Below are positions 31,555-48,961 of a stretch of 64,000 nucleotides of DNA, in pieces. Source of the DNA: Umbelopsis isabellina (taxonomy: Eukaryota; Mucoromycota; Umbelopsidomycetes; Umbelopsidales; Umbelopsidaceae). The notes below the pieces were generated by a model. That model ran no database searches and was not told the origin of the DNA. It was given only the letters and a program-made list of their open reading frames with translations. The position numbers were made by a program, and so were the translations under genes. Position 1 is the stretch's first letter; each line of letters starts with the position of its first letter. The stretch lies in NCBI GenBank assembly GCA_016758905.1, contig JAEPQZ010000002.1, positions 992,001 through 1,056,000 of the forward strand, written 5' to 3'.

Positions 31555-32662
31555 AGGACTGTGACCTTGAAATATACTGGCAAAAGCTCAGAGTATTTCT
31601 TCATGCCACAATCTTGACCAAATGAGATGTCACGTGGAACTGTTTGCCACCCAACTTTGCCAGCCAAATACTGACAGAATAGGGTTCCACAAGATGAATG
31701 ACCGTTTGCAAATAATATGTGAAAGGGTAATATTGAGTCGGATCTTTATGTATTTTCTACAATCGCAAAGCTCACGAGTTACGAAGTTACGGCAACTCCA
31801 TGGCATTAAGCAAGTATATTTCTTAAAATCTTCCTTGTGACATATCTATTTCATGAATCTCTGGACATCATTTATTTTTTTGATAGCGGAAGCTAATAGA
31901 CAACTTTTTAAAGTACAATTAAAGAAGATCAATTGGTAAAATCTTGTATTACAATTGAGAATCCGATATAGAGCCGCTAAAGTGCTTGCTAGTTAAAGTT
32001 GCAAGCTATTTAGGTTCCTACTAGAATGAAAGGTACGGCATAAATTATGGCAAGTATTCTGCCCTAAAAGCCTTACGTACACTTTATTCTGACAGGAACG
32101 GCAATGAGTTTAATAATACTAAAAAGACCGAGTATTCCAATAAATTTCAGAGGCATGTAACGTGCCTAGTAATCGGAAAGTGCACGGTTGTCTTTTACAT
32201 ATGCGATCGATTACAATCGAGTTAGCATGATTTCTCCAGCAATTAAGTATATCAACAATACAAGTATAAGAAATGACACAATTATTTCCGCGTGTATAGA
32301 GACTGGAGGAATTATCTGGATCGTGAGGCTTGGTTTTGTCGTTTGACGCTTCGCATTCCTTGTTATCCAGAAAAGGAAATTAGGTAACTCATTATTACCA
32401 AAGCACAAATAGCAAATAGCTGCTGCTACAAGGACAATATTCCCGACTGTAGCAAGGACGTGAAAGGATACGGCAGAGAGATTGTTAGTGTCAGGACCGT
32501 GCTTTTGATCCGAGCTCTGTTTGTTTCTTGTTCATTTCCACTTAACTTTTTGTTTCCCAACCACCACCACTGTCGATTCTCATCTTAAATCTACAACTAC
32601 CTTCTTCTCCTTTTGGCGCCAGCAACTTCACTTGATACTTTTGTTTCTTATCACAACGAAAG
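31555..32662. other. Intergenic region with one possible small membrane-protein ORF
   Basis: About 1.1 kb between the divergent RTC5 and kinase genes. On the minus strand, 32211 to about 32515 is open in one frame and encodes two hydrophobic stretches (VLATVGNIVLVAAAICYLC and IIVSFLILVLLIYLIAG), but I find no ATG or convincing upstream exon. The pyrimidine-rich tract at 32520-32660 is probably the kinase leader. Confidence 0.4.
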
Positions 32663-35993
<3,331 letters not shown>

Positions 35994-36343
35994 AGGCGCA
36001 ATGAATCGCTAGTTAAAGCAAATCTTTTTATACAACAAACTGTTGCTCAAAGTATTATCCATTTATTGACACAATCTTTTTACCATGAAATTTACACACA
36101 AGCCTATTCAAACACCCCAAATTCATCTTTTCTATGTATGCTACAATCAATGTTGATGTAATATGAACTTGATATAAATAAGTTTTTAGAGCCAATGTCT
36201 TTGTACCTTGAAAATTACTAGTGTGGAAAAAACGGCTCCCAGACAGATTTCCAAATTTGGAAAATTCATAAGTTGCCTTCCGACAAAAAAAAAAAAAAGA
36301 GTTGGCTGAGCTCGCTAGTGGAAGCAATTCAGGTTTTTTCGAT
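35994..36343. other. Intergenic region between kinase and DUS2
   Basis: 350 bp with a 3' UTR followed by the DUS2 promoter, including a 14-nt poly-A run ending at 36299. No gene or RNA was seen. Confidence 0.5.
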
Positions 36344-37970
<1,627 letters not shown>

Positions 37971-38120
37971 TTCTTCCTAGACATTACATTGTACACAACA
38001 CATTTACCACTCAAAAATTGTATTTGAGAATCCTGAGAAATCTTCAAATGAACATCACACTTTACCAACTACCAATAGCCGTTATTGAACACACCTTATA
38101 TGTATCATGGGTTTTATGGA

Positions 38121-39873
38121 TTAATTTAACAATTTGTGCTCAAAATTCTGATTCCATTTGAGTAAATCATTGATATCCTTGGCCCAGTCGACTCCCTCAT
38201 TCACTCGATTGATGCACGGCATTGGGTACTTAGACATGCGCACCTAGAAGTAAAGATGCTTAATTTAATTCCAGTGTCATCAAGTTATCGCCACAAATGA
38301 GTAGATCATACCTGTAGATATTCTCCTCTCTCTAACATGTATATCTCTCGTCCATCCATAGAAACCTCTACAGGGCTTTTGCTGTTTTCGCCAATCTAAT
38401 ACACTATTAGTCAATTTCTTTGATGACACTCTGATCTGAGACACTGACAACGTACCTTTAACTGAATTCTAGAGCTAGTAGGCAGTAACACAGTTCTAAA
38501 GGACAATGATCGTGGACAAATAGGTGTAACCACGAGGGTATCTACAGAGGGATGTACGATCGGACCGCCAGCGGACAAAGAGTATGCGGTAGATCCAGTT
38601 GGTGTTGAAATAATTAAGCCATCGGCTATGGCGTCAGTAAGATATTGACCATCAACGAAACACTCTATGGATGTAAGGTGCGGCGACCTTCCTCTATGCA
38701 GAGTGAGCTCATTCATGACCTGTCTATCACCTGTAGTTTCAAAATAATTAGAGAATGCTAGCATTTGTAACCATGGGACAAAACTTACATATTTCATTTC
38801 CATCCCTAACAAGTCTCTGACCATTGGGTAAATGTAACGAACAAAATAATCGCATACGTAGTAATAATGACAGATCCTCTTTGTTATCTAACACTTTGGC
38901 CAAGACGGACCGAAAATTTCGTACATCTATCACACGGTCACTTGTAAATATAGGTTATGTTGTAAAGTCATCAATGCTACACTTACCGAACGGCATCAAG
39001 AAGCCTAAAGTTCCTAGAGAAAATGATAACACTGGTGGCGCCGCCTTCGGGAACAATGAAGAAACATGAAGCATGGTTCCGTCGCCACCCAGAGTAATGG
39101 CAAAATCTATCACTCGAGTGTATTCGGCTTTTTGATCTATCCAAAAATACAGATGAGCAAAATAATGATAGTAACAATCGTTAAACATCATATGATTTAC
39201 CTGGAGGTATAACGTATACAAAAGGTAGTTTCTCGCGGAAATGCTCTGCTACCTCTGGTTCTACTACAATATTAAGATCGGGGTACTCTCTATTCAACCA
39301 ACTGCCATTAAATCTTGAATCAGAACCAGCCCGTTAAAAAAATTGATCCAGATAATCTCAAATTTGCCTTACTTTGCAACATCTACTAATGCAGCCTCCG
39401 TTTTTATATCATTCGGTTTCTTTACAATTAATACTGTTCGAGGGCGATGATTCCATCGAAGCAAGAAATTCCCTCTAGGGTTCCATGTTAGCAATTCATG
39501 GGGCAAAGCTATTTCAGTATATGCTGTATTAACTAACCCATTGTTCTCGCCGGGAACCTGCAATATATTCGAAGTATCTTTGGATTTTGTCAAAACTGGT
39601 ACAATCGCGTTATTAGTTTCTAAATCAATAGTAAGTATCTTCTATTGAACTGTTTTCCTCAACAACCATTCAGAAATGCGTAGTACCGAATGTCAACTCT
39701 TTCCGCTTTAGACAAACGTCTAGCTTTGCGGGCAGCTGCGTGCTTTTCCTAAGTCCTGTTGTATTGTAGAATCTCAAATTGAAGTAAGAAGGTTCATATT
39801 TTATATGTTTCACTGCCTTGGTGCCAATGACGAAGGAACTTCTGGCAAGTTTATTTAACATGTGGAATGTCAA
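38121..39873 (-). CDS. POS5: Mitochondrial NADH/NAD kinase
   Basis: Eight exons (39718-39873, 39373-39641, 39201-39313, 38987-39136, 38789-38926, 38456-38730, 38312-38395, 38121-38243) encode 435 residues. The N-terminus is basic, Ser/Thr rich and lacks acids over its first 28 residues (MTFHMLNKLARSSFVIGTKA), a mitochondrial targeting profile. The kinase fold shows PRTVLIVKKPND, then ITLGGDGTMLHVSSLF with the GGDGT motif, LGFLMPFDVRNF, VMNELTLHRG with the NE motif, and ISTPTGSTAYSLSAGGPIV. These are the ATP-NAD kinase signatures. Pos5 supplies NADPH in the matrix. The first intron uses an unusual donor (GTTTGT) because no GTA/GTG donor keeps the frame; that junction is the least certain. The intron between 38926 and 38987 uses the second of two possible acceptors, which restores PFDVRNF. 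Confidence 0.9.
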
Positions 39874-39939
39874 AAGCTATGAAACGTTGCTTCCGAAAGA
39901 GACGGCTTTTGGCTGTCCCGGACGTGAAAATTGGCAGTC

Positions 39940-40599
39940 CTACATGCTGTTCAAGGTTTCCATATCTGGTATTGCTCCATGGGCCATTAGTACGTTAGCA
40001 ATGTCGAGTTTGCCTCGTTTGACGCATTCTTTCAGTGTAAGGGTATCTGGTTTCATTTTAACTTCATCGAGCAGGTAATCGACTATCATTCTGTTTTCTC
40101 GTACAGCGGCCGTTCTCAGAGCTAGGCATTTGCGAGCAGAAGGATCTGCACCATGCTCAACAAGCAGTTTAACCAGCCTAAGATGTCCCATCTGGCACGA
40201 TTTAATGATTGGGTATCCGTCTGGTAATTTACTCGATCCGCCTCTATTGAGAAGTTCCGATATAAGTTCGAAATTCTCGTCCGATAGTTCCATTTTCGAG
40301 AATAAATTACTTGGTATCCGCTTATTGTCCAAGCGAATGACCGTTCCGTTCAGCTGATCCAACCGTTTCAATATTTTCATATTAAAGAACCTGAATTTTC
40401 CTCCTTGGGTTGCTGCTAACGTTAAATTATCTTCGAATTTTTCTAGAAGCCAATCAACCTTGGTGCCAATAGAACAAGTTCTCTGCAGCTGCCCATAGAT
40501 ATTTCGAGAGACAAGAGGTAATTCGCTGTTTTGGGACCAAATAAATATACAAGTCAGTATTTCATGAGGCAAGCAATCCAGGTTTGCCTGTTTAAACAT
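39940..40599 (-). CDS. F-box-like, ankyrin-repeat protein
   Basis: A single exon of 219 codons. It starts MFKQANLDCLPHEILTCIFI, an F-box-like opening (LP.EIL..I), continues with LPLVSRNIYGQL, and ends in ankyrin repeats: IIKSCQMGHLRLVKLLVEHG, AVRENRMIVDYLL and CVKRGKLDIANVLMAHGAIP. F-box plus ankyrin proteins are abundant in fungi, and most act as substrate adaptors of SCF ubiquitin ligases; the target here is unknown. The longer frame upstream has only a TTG, preceded by an in-frame stop, so the ATG at 40599 is chosen. It lies 67 bp upstream of POS5 on the same strand and 174 bp from the divergent EMG1. The absence of introns is unusual in this window. Confidence 0.72.
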   Translation of the reverse strand: MFKQANLDCLPHEILTCIFIWSQNSELPLVSRNIYGQLQRTCSIGTKVDWLLEKFEDNLTLAATQGGKFRFFNMKILKRLDQLNGTVIRLDNKRIPSNLFSKMELSDENFELISELLNRGGSSKLPDGYPIIKSCQMGHLRLVKLLVEHGADPSARKCLALRTAAVRENRMIVDYLLDEVKMKPDTLTLKECVKRGKLDIANVLMAHGAIPDMETLNSM

Positions 40600-40773
40600 T
40601 TGCAGACAAATGACATCTCCTCTCTCGAGGAATGTTGAACAATGGAGAGCTATATGGTGCAATCATTTTTCACTTCAACCGAGATCAATTACAGAATTTG
40701 TGACTTGCATAAACCAGAACTTTTTTTTTTTTTTTTGTGGTAACTTTTGGAGGTACGATTCAGCTTATTCTCA

Positions 40774-41715
40774 ATGGTAGCTATGGATACTACATCAAGA
40801 AAACGATCCGTCGACGAAAGCAACAGCGATACAGAGCAGGCTGTGCAACACAAGAATTCTCGTATCAAAGTTGGTCAAACAAGACAAGTCGATGCTAGCT
40901 TAGTACCTCAAACTCCCAAGGTTCCAAAAACCTTGACGCAAAAAGAGAATGCACGACGACTAATTGTGGTTCTTGAGCAAGCTACTCTCGAGGCATTCAA
41001 AGTTGGAAAAGATAAAGATGCCAGATTCCAACTTTTGAATGCGGACGATCACATTAACATTCTGAAAAAGAATGGCCGTGAAACATATGAAGCTCGTCCC
41101 GATATCACACATCAAGTAAGTCAATTGGATGTCATAATTGTAAAAAGTATCTTGACATAGTTTTAACATCTTTTTAGTGTCTGTTGACTCTTCTTGACAG
41201 TCCACTGAACAAAGCAGGCTTGCTTCAAGTTTACATACATACACAGAAGAATGTCTTGATCGAAGTGAATCCGCACATCAGAATACCAAGAACTTTCAAG
41301 CGTTTCTCTGGTCTTATGGGTAAGCTAAAACGATGAATGATATGAACAGTGGTGCAAGGTTTGCTGACTATATCATACAGTTCAATTGTTGCACAAATTG
41401 AGTATTCGTAGTGTGAATGGAAGTGAAAAGCTATTGCGTGTCATCAAAAATCCCATTACCGACCATCTTCCTACCAACGCTCACAGGATTGCATTGTCCT
41501 GGGACGCACCAACAGTGCGACTCTCAGAATATTTGCCGCAAATCCCTGAAGACCAAAGCATCGTTGTGGCTGTTGGTGCCATGGCTCATGGAACTGACGA
41601 TTTTGCCGACAGTTATGTTGATGAAAAAATCGGTGTATCAGAGTATTCTTTGTCTGCTTCTGTTGCCTGCGGTAAAATAGCTTGCGCTATAGAAGACATG
41701 TGGGGAATTTTGTAA
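40774..41715 (+). CDS. EMG1: Small-subunit rRNA pseudouridine N1-methyltransferase Nep1
   Basis: Three exons (40774-41115, 41178-41319, 41381-41715) encode 272 residues. After a 60-residue basic, Ser/Gln-rich N-terminus come the SPOUT-fold blocks [77 protein letters not shown], and [20 protein letters not shown]. The C-terminal SAM site has [10 protein letters not shown] and [15 protein letters not shown]. Nep1 dimers methylate the hypermodified pseudouridine (m1acp3-psi) in 18S rRNA and help assemble the 40S subunit in the nucleolus. The start is the first ATG; a second one lies three codons on. Length and motifs match yeast Emg1 (252 residues) apart from the longer N-terminus. It is divergent from the F-box/ankyrin gene, with a long poly-T tract in the shared promoter (about 40719-40735). 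Confidence 0.95.
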
Positions 41716-41947
41716 ATATCTTATTGTAATGGCATTTTTTTTTTCCATGTTTGTTATGGCTCCTCCCCAAAATTTCATCGTCAATCACGTTATAGACATA
41801 ATACAGACGTTATAGTTTGCATTCGAACACGCTCAATTTTTATTCCCTTTTGGAAACTCATTCTGTTTACGCGTGTTGGTGACATGCCAACAAAAAGAGC
41901 CTCTTATCATTAATTACATCGGGATTAGGTTTTTATAACTGTATGGA

Positions 41948-44900
41948 TCATGCAGCTAGTTCATCATTCTGTTTGTCTTCAAACAAAGCTTCAGCTTCAG
42001 CTTGCTTAGCAGCCTTAGCCTCATCACTTAAGTCGCGGGCCCAGCCCATAGGTGACTCAAGCCAATCTCGTAACTTTCTGCTCTCTTGCAATGTACTGGA
42101 TTCTTGAGAAGCGTTGTGAGGCCGTACAAAGACATCTTCTGATCCAATGATGTAAAACATATGATAAGTGTTGCGACAAATCTTGTACTGCATACCAGAT
42201 TGGACAAACGCTTTGTTAAGATGTTCCATTTTCTTATTGGGGCGCAAGTTTCTGAAAGGGATCGAAGCTTTTAGTTCACCAATGTCACCAAGTCAATATT
42301 GATGCAACTGATAACAAACCTTTGCAAGAATGAAGATCTCAGCTTTTTGTGATCGACACTATCTGTATCCTTGGTCCAATCCATGTAACTAGCAACATAG
42401 CTTTCATAGCGATCTTCAGCATTGCTGTCATTATTGATATCGTCTTTGCCCAAAAGTTGAATGCTCAAGCTGCGCTTGTTGGCATCCTACAATACTATAT
42501 TAGTTTGTTGTATATTCCTTAAAAGAATGTGTGTTACGAACTTACAAAATCAGACTGATAAAGATTTTCTTCACTGCCGACAAGTTCCTCAGCTTGTTGG
42601 CTATATTGATACAAGGACTTGGTTGATGCGGAATCGATGATACGATCAACAGAAATCAAAGTGCTAGAGATCTCATCAGCAACAAGTGTATGCATCTGCT
42701 TTGCTAAAACGTGCACAACTTTGTCAATAGTAAACATGAGGTATGCTTTTGTGCCAAAGATGTAACGAGAACACTCTTCGAAGGACTGTTGATCAAGTTC
42801 GCCTTCAAAGAATTTGTCAATTAATTCAAGAAGGGTATCATAATAACCTTGAGAAAAGTTCAAGTCGATGGCTAACAGGATACGAGAAAAGATCAGCAAG
42901 AGGGACATTTTGGCTAGAGAAACATGGAAGTTGTTAAGCAATAACTTACATTCAAACTTCATACTTGAAACACCTAATTCTATTGCAGCCCTATTTTCTT
43001 TCTTGGCCTTTTCTGGGTTCGCTGAAAACTCGATGTCAATCTTTTTCATAACACCAAGGCGGTGATAAACCAGCTGCTCAATTTGTTAACAACAGATAGC
43101 ATTGATGCTTTCATTAGAATTGCAGAGACTTACTTGATATAATCGCAAGAAGCAGTAGAATGGATTGTTCCCAAAAATGGTCGATATTTTGGTTTGCTCA
43201 ACAATAGGTGCGGTCGCTGCAGCTGCTACATTCGATGCTTGTTCTTCAGTGTTGACGTCTTTGACAACATTGGAAGTATGAGCTGGGACTTGTGCTTGCG
43301 ATTCACCATTTTGTTCACTAGAAGTTGCGGTAGCTTCTTCCATATTAATATCACTAGGTACTTCATCCTCTTCGGCCTTAACGTCAGATTCATCAGCAGT
43401 CGCATCCTTTTCGTCCGCTTCTGGTGACTGAGTTCGGCCAGCATTTCTTCTGCGTCTTGTAGCATCCTTGAGCAGATTCTTGCTTGCAGACTTGCCTCGA
43501 TTGTTTTGCCGGCGACGAGATGTGCTTCTCCCAGAGGTGGAGGCTTCAGAGTCATCCGACATAGCTGATTGTGAATCCTTGTCATCTGCCATATTGTCGT
43601 CTACCTCCTCAACAACTTGCTTTTTGTTCAGATCAGGATTAACATCTTCCACATCAAAGAATTCGGCAACAAATTTGGTAGCAAATTCTCGAATCTTGTT
43701 ACAATCATTATCAGAAATACCAGATTGTCGGTCAAGATATGAGAAAATCAACCGAGTGACGTCCGAAAACAGAGCCTTGTCCGAAAAACTGTATCGAAAT
43801 TGATGTTGCGAAAGACCAGAAGGCTTTACGCTGGGTATGGACTTGCTTCGTAACCTCTGTTCTGCTTGTTCGCGCTTGAGAGTTTCTGCTTCTGTGATCA
43901 GTGCTCTGGAAGTGATCTGCTTTCGATCAGTAGATTTGAAATTGATGCCGAGATAATCCAATGCCTTATAATAATTTTTGGCATCCACTTCACGCCAAAT
44001 CTTATTCCACTCGCGCTGAGCACGTTTCCATTCTTCATCCTTTTGTCGCAATCTCTTAAGAACAATAGGTACCACCTGTGCAGGATTCTCATGTAAAAGA
44101 TCTATGATCTCCAGCCCACGCTCGCGACCGTAGACCTTTTTTATAATTCTTTGGTATATTGTCTTGGATGGACCACCAAGCCCGGGCGGTAGTTTAAAGT
44201 TCATCTTATCTTCATTTGACATAAGGGATATCTTCTTGGCGATTGGATCCAAGAGGGCTATAGTGTTCAAGTTTGCCTCAATGTTAAGGTCATAATCATA
44301 TCTATCATGATAAAATTTGATGTTTTAGAACTTCATCATCTGTCATAAACATAGAATTGTATGTAGCGAAGTCAACATACCTCTCTTCCTCGCAACGATG
44401 TAGTGCTTCCTCATATTGGTTTTTTTTTGAGGAGACAAATCCGCTATCCTCACTTGACCATGTAGGATGAGAAACATAATGATCGTTAAGGACTTCTTGA
44501 CATAAGGCATCTCTACCGGAGCACATCTCGGTTGGAAGCTAAAATATTTGTGTCATTGGTAAAAAGCTCTAAGCGGTAACAAGTTCATCCCACACCACTT
44601 ACTGATTTAGGGATCAGTCGATAGCTTTGACCGAAAGATTTGTTTTGAATGAACTCTGGTCTGGATGTTGTCGCAGGAATGTTCTCAACAACTTCATCTT
44701 TACCGTCATATCCAACAAACTCCTTGAACCACTTGAACAGCTTCTTATCATTTCCAATGAAATTTTCAATACGCTCAACAAGAGTGTTCTGGTCCAATAC
44801 TTGTTGGCTGAACAGATTGAGCACTTTCAGGAATTCATTATAAGTTGCCTTGTTATTAATATGCTTCTTAACCCGATCAAAAAATTCGACTTCTTCAGCA

Positions 44901-46711
44901 GACATTGATGGCTGCTTGGGTTCCAAAATCTCGAAGGCTTCATCTCGAGCAGAAGAGACCTCACTGTAGTCAGTTTTGTGATGCATCTTTGAACGCTTAA
45001 TACCCTGAAGAACCATATATCTTAGTCAGAATATCAAAACTAGTTAAGTAATATGTAATGTAGATGGTCCGTACCTTTGCTGTATCTGAACCATTTTCAC
45101 CAGTGGCTCTCTTCTTTCGGTTACCCAGCCCAACTTTCTTGCCAGGGCGACCTTGAAAGCTATCTTCAAAGAAGAATGAGGATGCAGGCTGGCCAGTGAC
45201 TTCTGGTAAGAATTGTTTAAATTCAGATAGCAGATCAGTGGCATCCTTGAACAGAACCTGGACCAGAGCATAAACCTATGATGATGAAGATGTGTCAAGA
45301 TTAGCCTGTGTTATGGATCATAAAAGCCTTTGCCTCAATATTTTACCTCTTGAATCGGTTTTTGTTCTTTTTGATATGTCTGAAGAATCTCTAAAAATTG
45401 CTTATATGTATCAGGCTCATTGCCAAATCTGTTTTTGATCTTGTTAACGTAATTGATGGCATGGTTGAACTCCACAGGTGCGCGCCGACTATCCGGTGAA
45501 AGCTGCTCTTGATCGCCACCAGGCGTGCTGTGAGTTGGTGTACCTTCCTGATACTGTCCCATCCCAGGGTGGCCGACGGCTTCCTGGCTAGTGCTAGCTG
45601 GCTCGTAGCTGCCACCATAATATGATGAAGGTCCAGCTGGTTGTTGCCCTTCACGACTGAGCTGAAGTACACCTCCGCCTGTAGTAGTCGTTGTTCCTGT
45701 GGGAGTAGTGACTTTGATAATATCTCGTTGGTTATTATCCAATGAGCACTCGATTCGATAGCCGGGTGGTAAAAATGTGTTGAAGCCTGAGATTAGACTA
45801 GGATGTCCACGAAACAGGGCAGAAACTCTTTCAATGACGCCAGGAGTATCAATACTATACGAATCGCGGTTAGTTATCAATGACGAATCAGAAAGTAACT
45901 AAATCACACTTACGCCTGGCTCTTGAAATCTTTCATAATATCCAAAAACTTATTGTACACGTCTGGCTGGTCAGAGAATTGCACCTTCACCTGATCAAGG
46001 TAGGTCAATGCATCCCGAACATTTAGAGGGCGGTATGCTCCGCCACCCTGGGAAGATGAGCTTTGTTCCTGAGGTGGTGCCATTACCTTGGCGATAGTAG
46101 GTGGTTGTGGCGAAGACTCTTGTTGTTCATTTGCTCCTGACTGATATGCTGAAGTGTCTGGAGTCGGTGTATGCGAGCTTTGTGGAGCGTCAGCTGACGG
46201 TTCCTGAGCCTCTGTCTCCATCGGTTCAGCCGGCGCGGTTTTCAGGGTTTCTGAATCTTGTTCACTCTTCACTTCAACAGTAGTAGCTGGCATAGATTCC
46301 AAATCTTCAGCTGTTGAAGATGGAACTTCTGACTCTGAAGGTTGTGGCTCAGGAACCTGCTCCTCAGCTTGGTTGGTGTTATTGCTCGTGTCTATTGGTG
46401 TGGTGGCTGATACTGCCTGGATGTTATCTGAGACGACTTCAGGGGTGCTTTCTGACATATCAACATCCTTTATATCTTCTTCTTTTGGCTGAGGAATAGG
46501 ATGGTCCGCGGAAACTGAGCCATTATCGTCATTTGTGGCAGATGCTGGATCCATCTGAATTGGAGCAGTCACCTCACTGTGGACAAATAAAATACTCTAC
46601 GTTAGAAAGGTAAACTTCTCAGTAATATATCACATACTTCTCGTAAACATACCTGTATGCAGGTGAATCTCCTTGGCCAGGTGGCTGTGGGGGTGCATCG
46701 TTTGACGACAT
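41948..46711 (-). CDS. SIN3: Transcriptional co-repressor SIN3
   Basis: Eleven exons encode 1359 residues: 46653-46711, 45914-46576, 45347-45854, 45075-45275, 44603-45004, 44381-44538, 43134-44301, 42950-43073, 42546-42871, 42320-42486, 41948-42251. There is a long acidic Pro/Gln-rich N-terminus. PAH1 begins [22 protein letters not shown]2 begins [18 protein letters not shown], and PAH3 lies around [18 protein letters not shown]. The histone-deacetylase interaction region holds [33 protein letters not shown] and [20 protein letters not shown] charged insert with an RRRQNNRG basic run follows, then the Sin3 C-terminal domain (YFDTLL-like [33 protein letters not shown]). SIN3 is the scaffold of the Rpd3/HDAC complexes in the nucleus. 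The eighth intron (42872-42949) is 78 nt, in frame and free of stops, so that junction is set by family logic rather than by necessity. Confidence 0.94.
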
Positions 46712-47314
46712 GTTGCTCTTTGGTTGTGAAGACTGAAGTCACTGGAAATGTTATAAAAGGTAAGCCTTCGCGTTCTTAGGCTCAACAACAGACAGTAGTT
46801 GACACAGCACGTTCGTATATAGCAGATTTACTCCGATTGGCTGTCAAATTGCAATAAAAAGTAACGTACCACGAATGGCCAAAGAGGTACTGATGTCTGA
46901 AAGGTGTTCAACGAGTTGTCGGTGAGTGAAAAGCGTTGATGGAAAAGCTTGTTCCGCTCGGCTACAACGTCACACTTTAGGATGTTTGATTTTTGAACTG
47001 GGAAAGGCACTGGGACTGCTTTTGTGGCTGCTCAGGCAGTAAGAGCAGTCGCAGCGATATCACTGGAGCACGATTTATTGCTCCAAGTACTGATGGAACT
47101 TGACTGTGACGCTTCGTCACTATGGAAATAAAAACTATGTAGTTAGCCGAGGTATGATGAAAAGATTTTACAGTACAAAAGCCGGTTATTTTTATTGTAA
47201 ATGCCACTACAACAAGTTGGCATGATTCAAATTGGATTATCGGAGGGAGTTTGAAAGACAACGCTTCATCACTTATCAAGGACTATCTCGCTATTAAACC
47301 TATTGCGAATTTCA
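46712..47314. other. Intergenic region between SIN3 and UBC7
   Basis: About 600 bp containing the SIN3 promoter and leader and the UBC7 3' UTR. A 100-codon minus-strand frame at 46977-47279 has no family resemblance and no ATG context I trust. Confidence 0.5.
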
Positions 47315-48327
47315 TCATAACATCTCTGCAGACCGCCTGACAATGCGTTGAACCTTCTTCTTGAAGGTTGGGAAATCGTCACGCCACTCCTTCTGTAAGG
47401 ATAATGCGGATTAATCATTTAAAATTAAAGCACGAAACAGCCAAGAAAAATGACTTACGGCAGCTTCAATATTGGCCGGTGATTCGTCGTTTGGACTTGA
47501 AAGCATCGATATAACCGATATAAGAATCGTTTCTACAGTATGCACTGGTGACCAGCGTTCACTAGCTTTCTCATAGCCATATTTATCATCGCCAGGAGGA
47601 TGCTTGAAAGACAGGATTAGCACTGGATTAATAATGCTGGACGTAGACATCAAATAATTATTACCAAGATGGAAATGCAAACTGTGCCATCGGGGTAGAC
47701 TAGGGAAGATCATTTTAATCGTTAGTTTTGAGATTGCTAATCACTACGATATACTGACTTACCATTGGGGTGGTACATGTCACTAACAAACTTCATAGTT
47801 GGAGGCATCATTGGATAAGACTAGAAATTTAAATCGTTACAGTCATGTTGTCGATATGGCTAATATGGTTCGAGATACTTACTGAAGGAAAGATGAGGTG
47901 TGCCTTGAAGAAACCTCCTTCGCTGTAACGAACGAACCACTTAACTCACCATGCAAATCACCCGTAAGTACTGCAAATATATTGTCTACTTACTAAAGGG
48001 TATCGGGTGTACCTATGACCATTACTTCCCACTACGGCAAATAGTCAGTCATATCGATTACAGCTAGTGTCGTGTTCATGTTATCAAGTCTTACCTCAAA
48101 AATATTATCGTCATTAATGAGTCCGGCAGAAAATCCCTCAACCGGATTCTTGGTCAAATCTAGTGAAAAGGGCATTTTCTCCCTCAGTCAGTCATTGGTT
48201 CAGTGAGCCACGAATCGGCTGTTAAGCGGAACTGTGATCTCAGATCCCGCGCAATCACTTCAAATAAATATGTATTCCTACCCTTAAGCTGCCTTCGAAG
48301 CAACAATGCGCCTTGCTCACTAGCCAT
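47315..48327 (-). CDS. UBC7: Ubiquitin-conjugating enzyme E2, UBC7/UBE2G2 type
   Basis: Eight small exons (48282-48327, 48095-48159, 47994-48031, 47883-47922, 47763-47820, 47665-47699, 47459-47602, 47315-47392) encode 167 residues; human UBE2G2 has 165. The UBC fold reads LLLRRQLKDLTKNPVEGFSA, then WEVMVIGTPDTLYEGGFFKA, SYPMMPPTMKFVSDMYHPNV, and the active site YPDGTVCISIL with the catalytic cysteine at residue 90. The acidic loop after it (HPPGDDKYGYEKASERWSP) is specific for the UBC7/UBE2G2/CDC34 class. The C-terminal helix is WRDDFPTFKKKVQRIVRRS. Ubc7 works with ER ligases (Hrd1, Doa10) in ER-associated degradation. It is recruited there by Cue1/gp78-type partners. Exons of 35-65 nt hide the gene from ORF scans, but all phases agree. 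Confidence 0.94.
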
Positions 48328-48961
48328 TTTCACAAGTACAAATTAGAAAAGTATGAATAACTCTGGGAGGCGCAATCCGAGCAGTCATGAAACGCACTCA
48401 CACCGGACGTGATTTGAAATTGCATTGTGTTACTAAAATTGGTAAATTGTAAAGGTACTATCTTGATCGAGCTGGAAATGCCGTGGGCCTATTCGAACAC
48501 TATTAACGTTCGGAAACACTTTATCAAAGACATGCGGTGAGATTTAAGCAACACGTCGAGCCATAATCACTAAAGTCGCTCATTATGACTATTACTAGTC
48601 AGTCAGCATCTGGTATTGATCACAGTCCCCCACTATCTATATTGTAAAGACGAAAGCTTAATCACCTTCGTATATGATCTCAAGCGACTCTTACAGTCTG
48701 CCCTGCAACTGAATCGATATTGGTAATTTTACAGCACTATAGAGTTATGTTCGCTCAGAGAAGAGAATCTGATGAATCGACTCAAAGCTCGAATTTAGCC
48801 TCTTTCCTTATAATTATTGATAATTTTACTAATAAGAATTGATATGATCTTCTCCGAGAAGCATGAAGCTTTATGTAATCTATATGGAATAGGGATATGC
48901 ATTCTGTCTAATAATGCTCGTAGCAAGTTGATCTTTAACGTTTTTAGACACAATTATTCAT
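48328..48961. other. Intergenic region upstream of UBC7
   Basis: About 630 bp between UBC7 and the metaxin stop codon. Only short frames are present. No RNA gene or repeat was recognised. Confidence 0.5.

Noticed and set aside
40600-40662. N-terminal extension of the ankyrin protein
   Set aside because: The extension begins with TTG directly after an in-frame stop; the first ATG is at 40599.
46977-47279. 100-codon minus-strand ORF upstream of SIN3
   Set aside because: No ATG context, no family, and located in a probable leader/promoter.
47940-47976. A possible mini-exon in UBC7 (TACTTACGGG...)
   Set aside because: It breaks the phase; reading exon 3 through to GTPDTLY and splicing to EGGFF matches the E2 family exactly.
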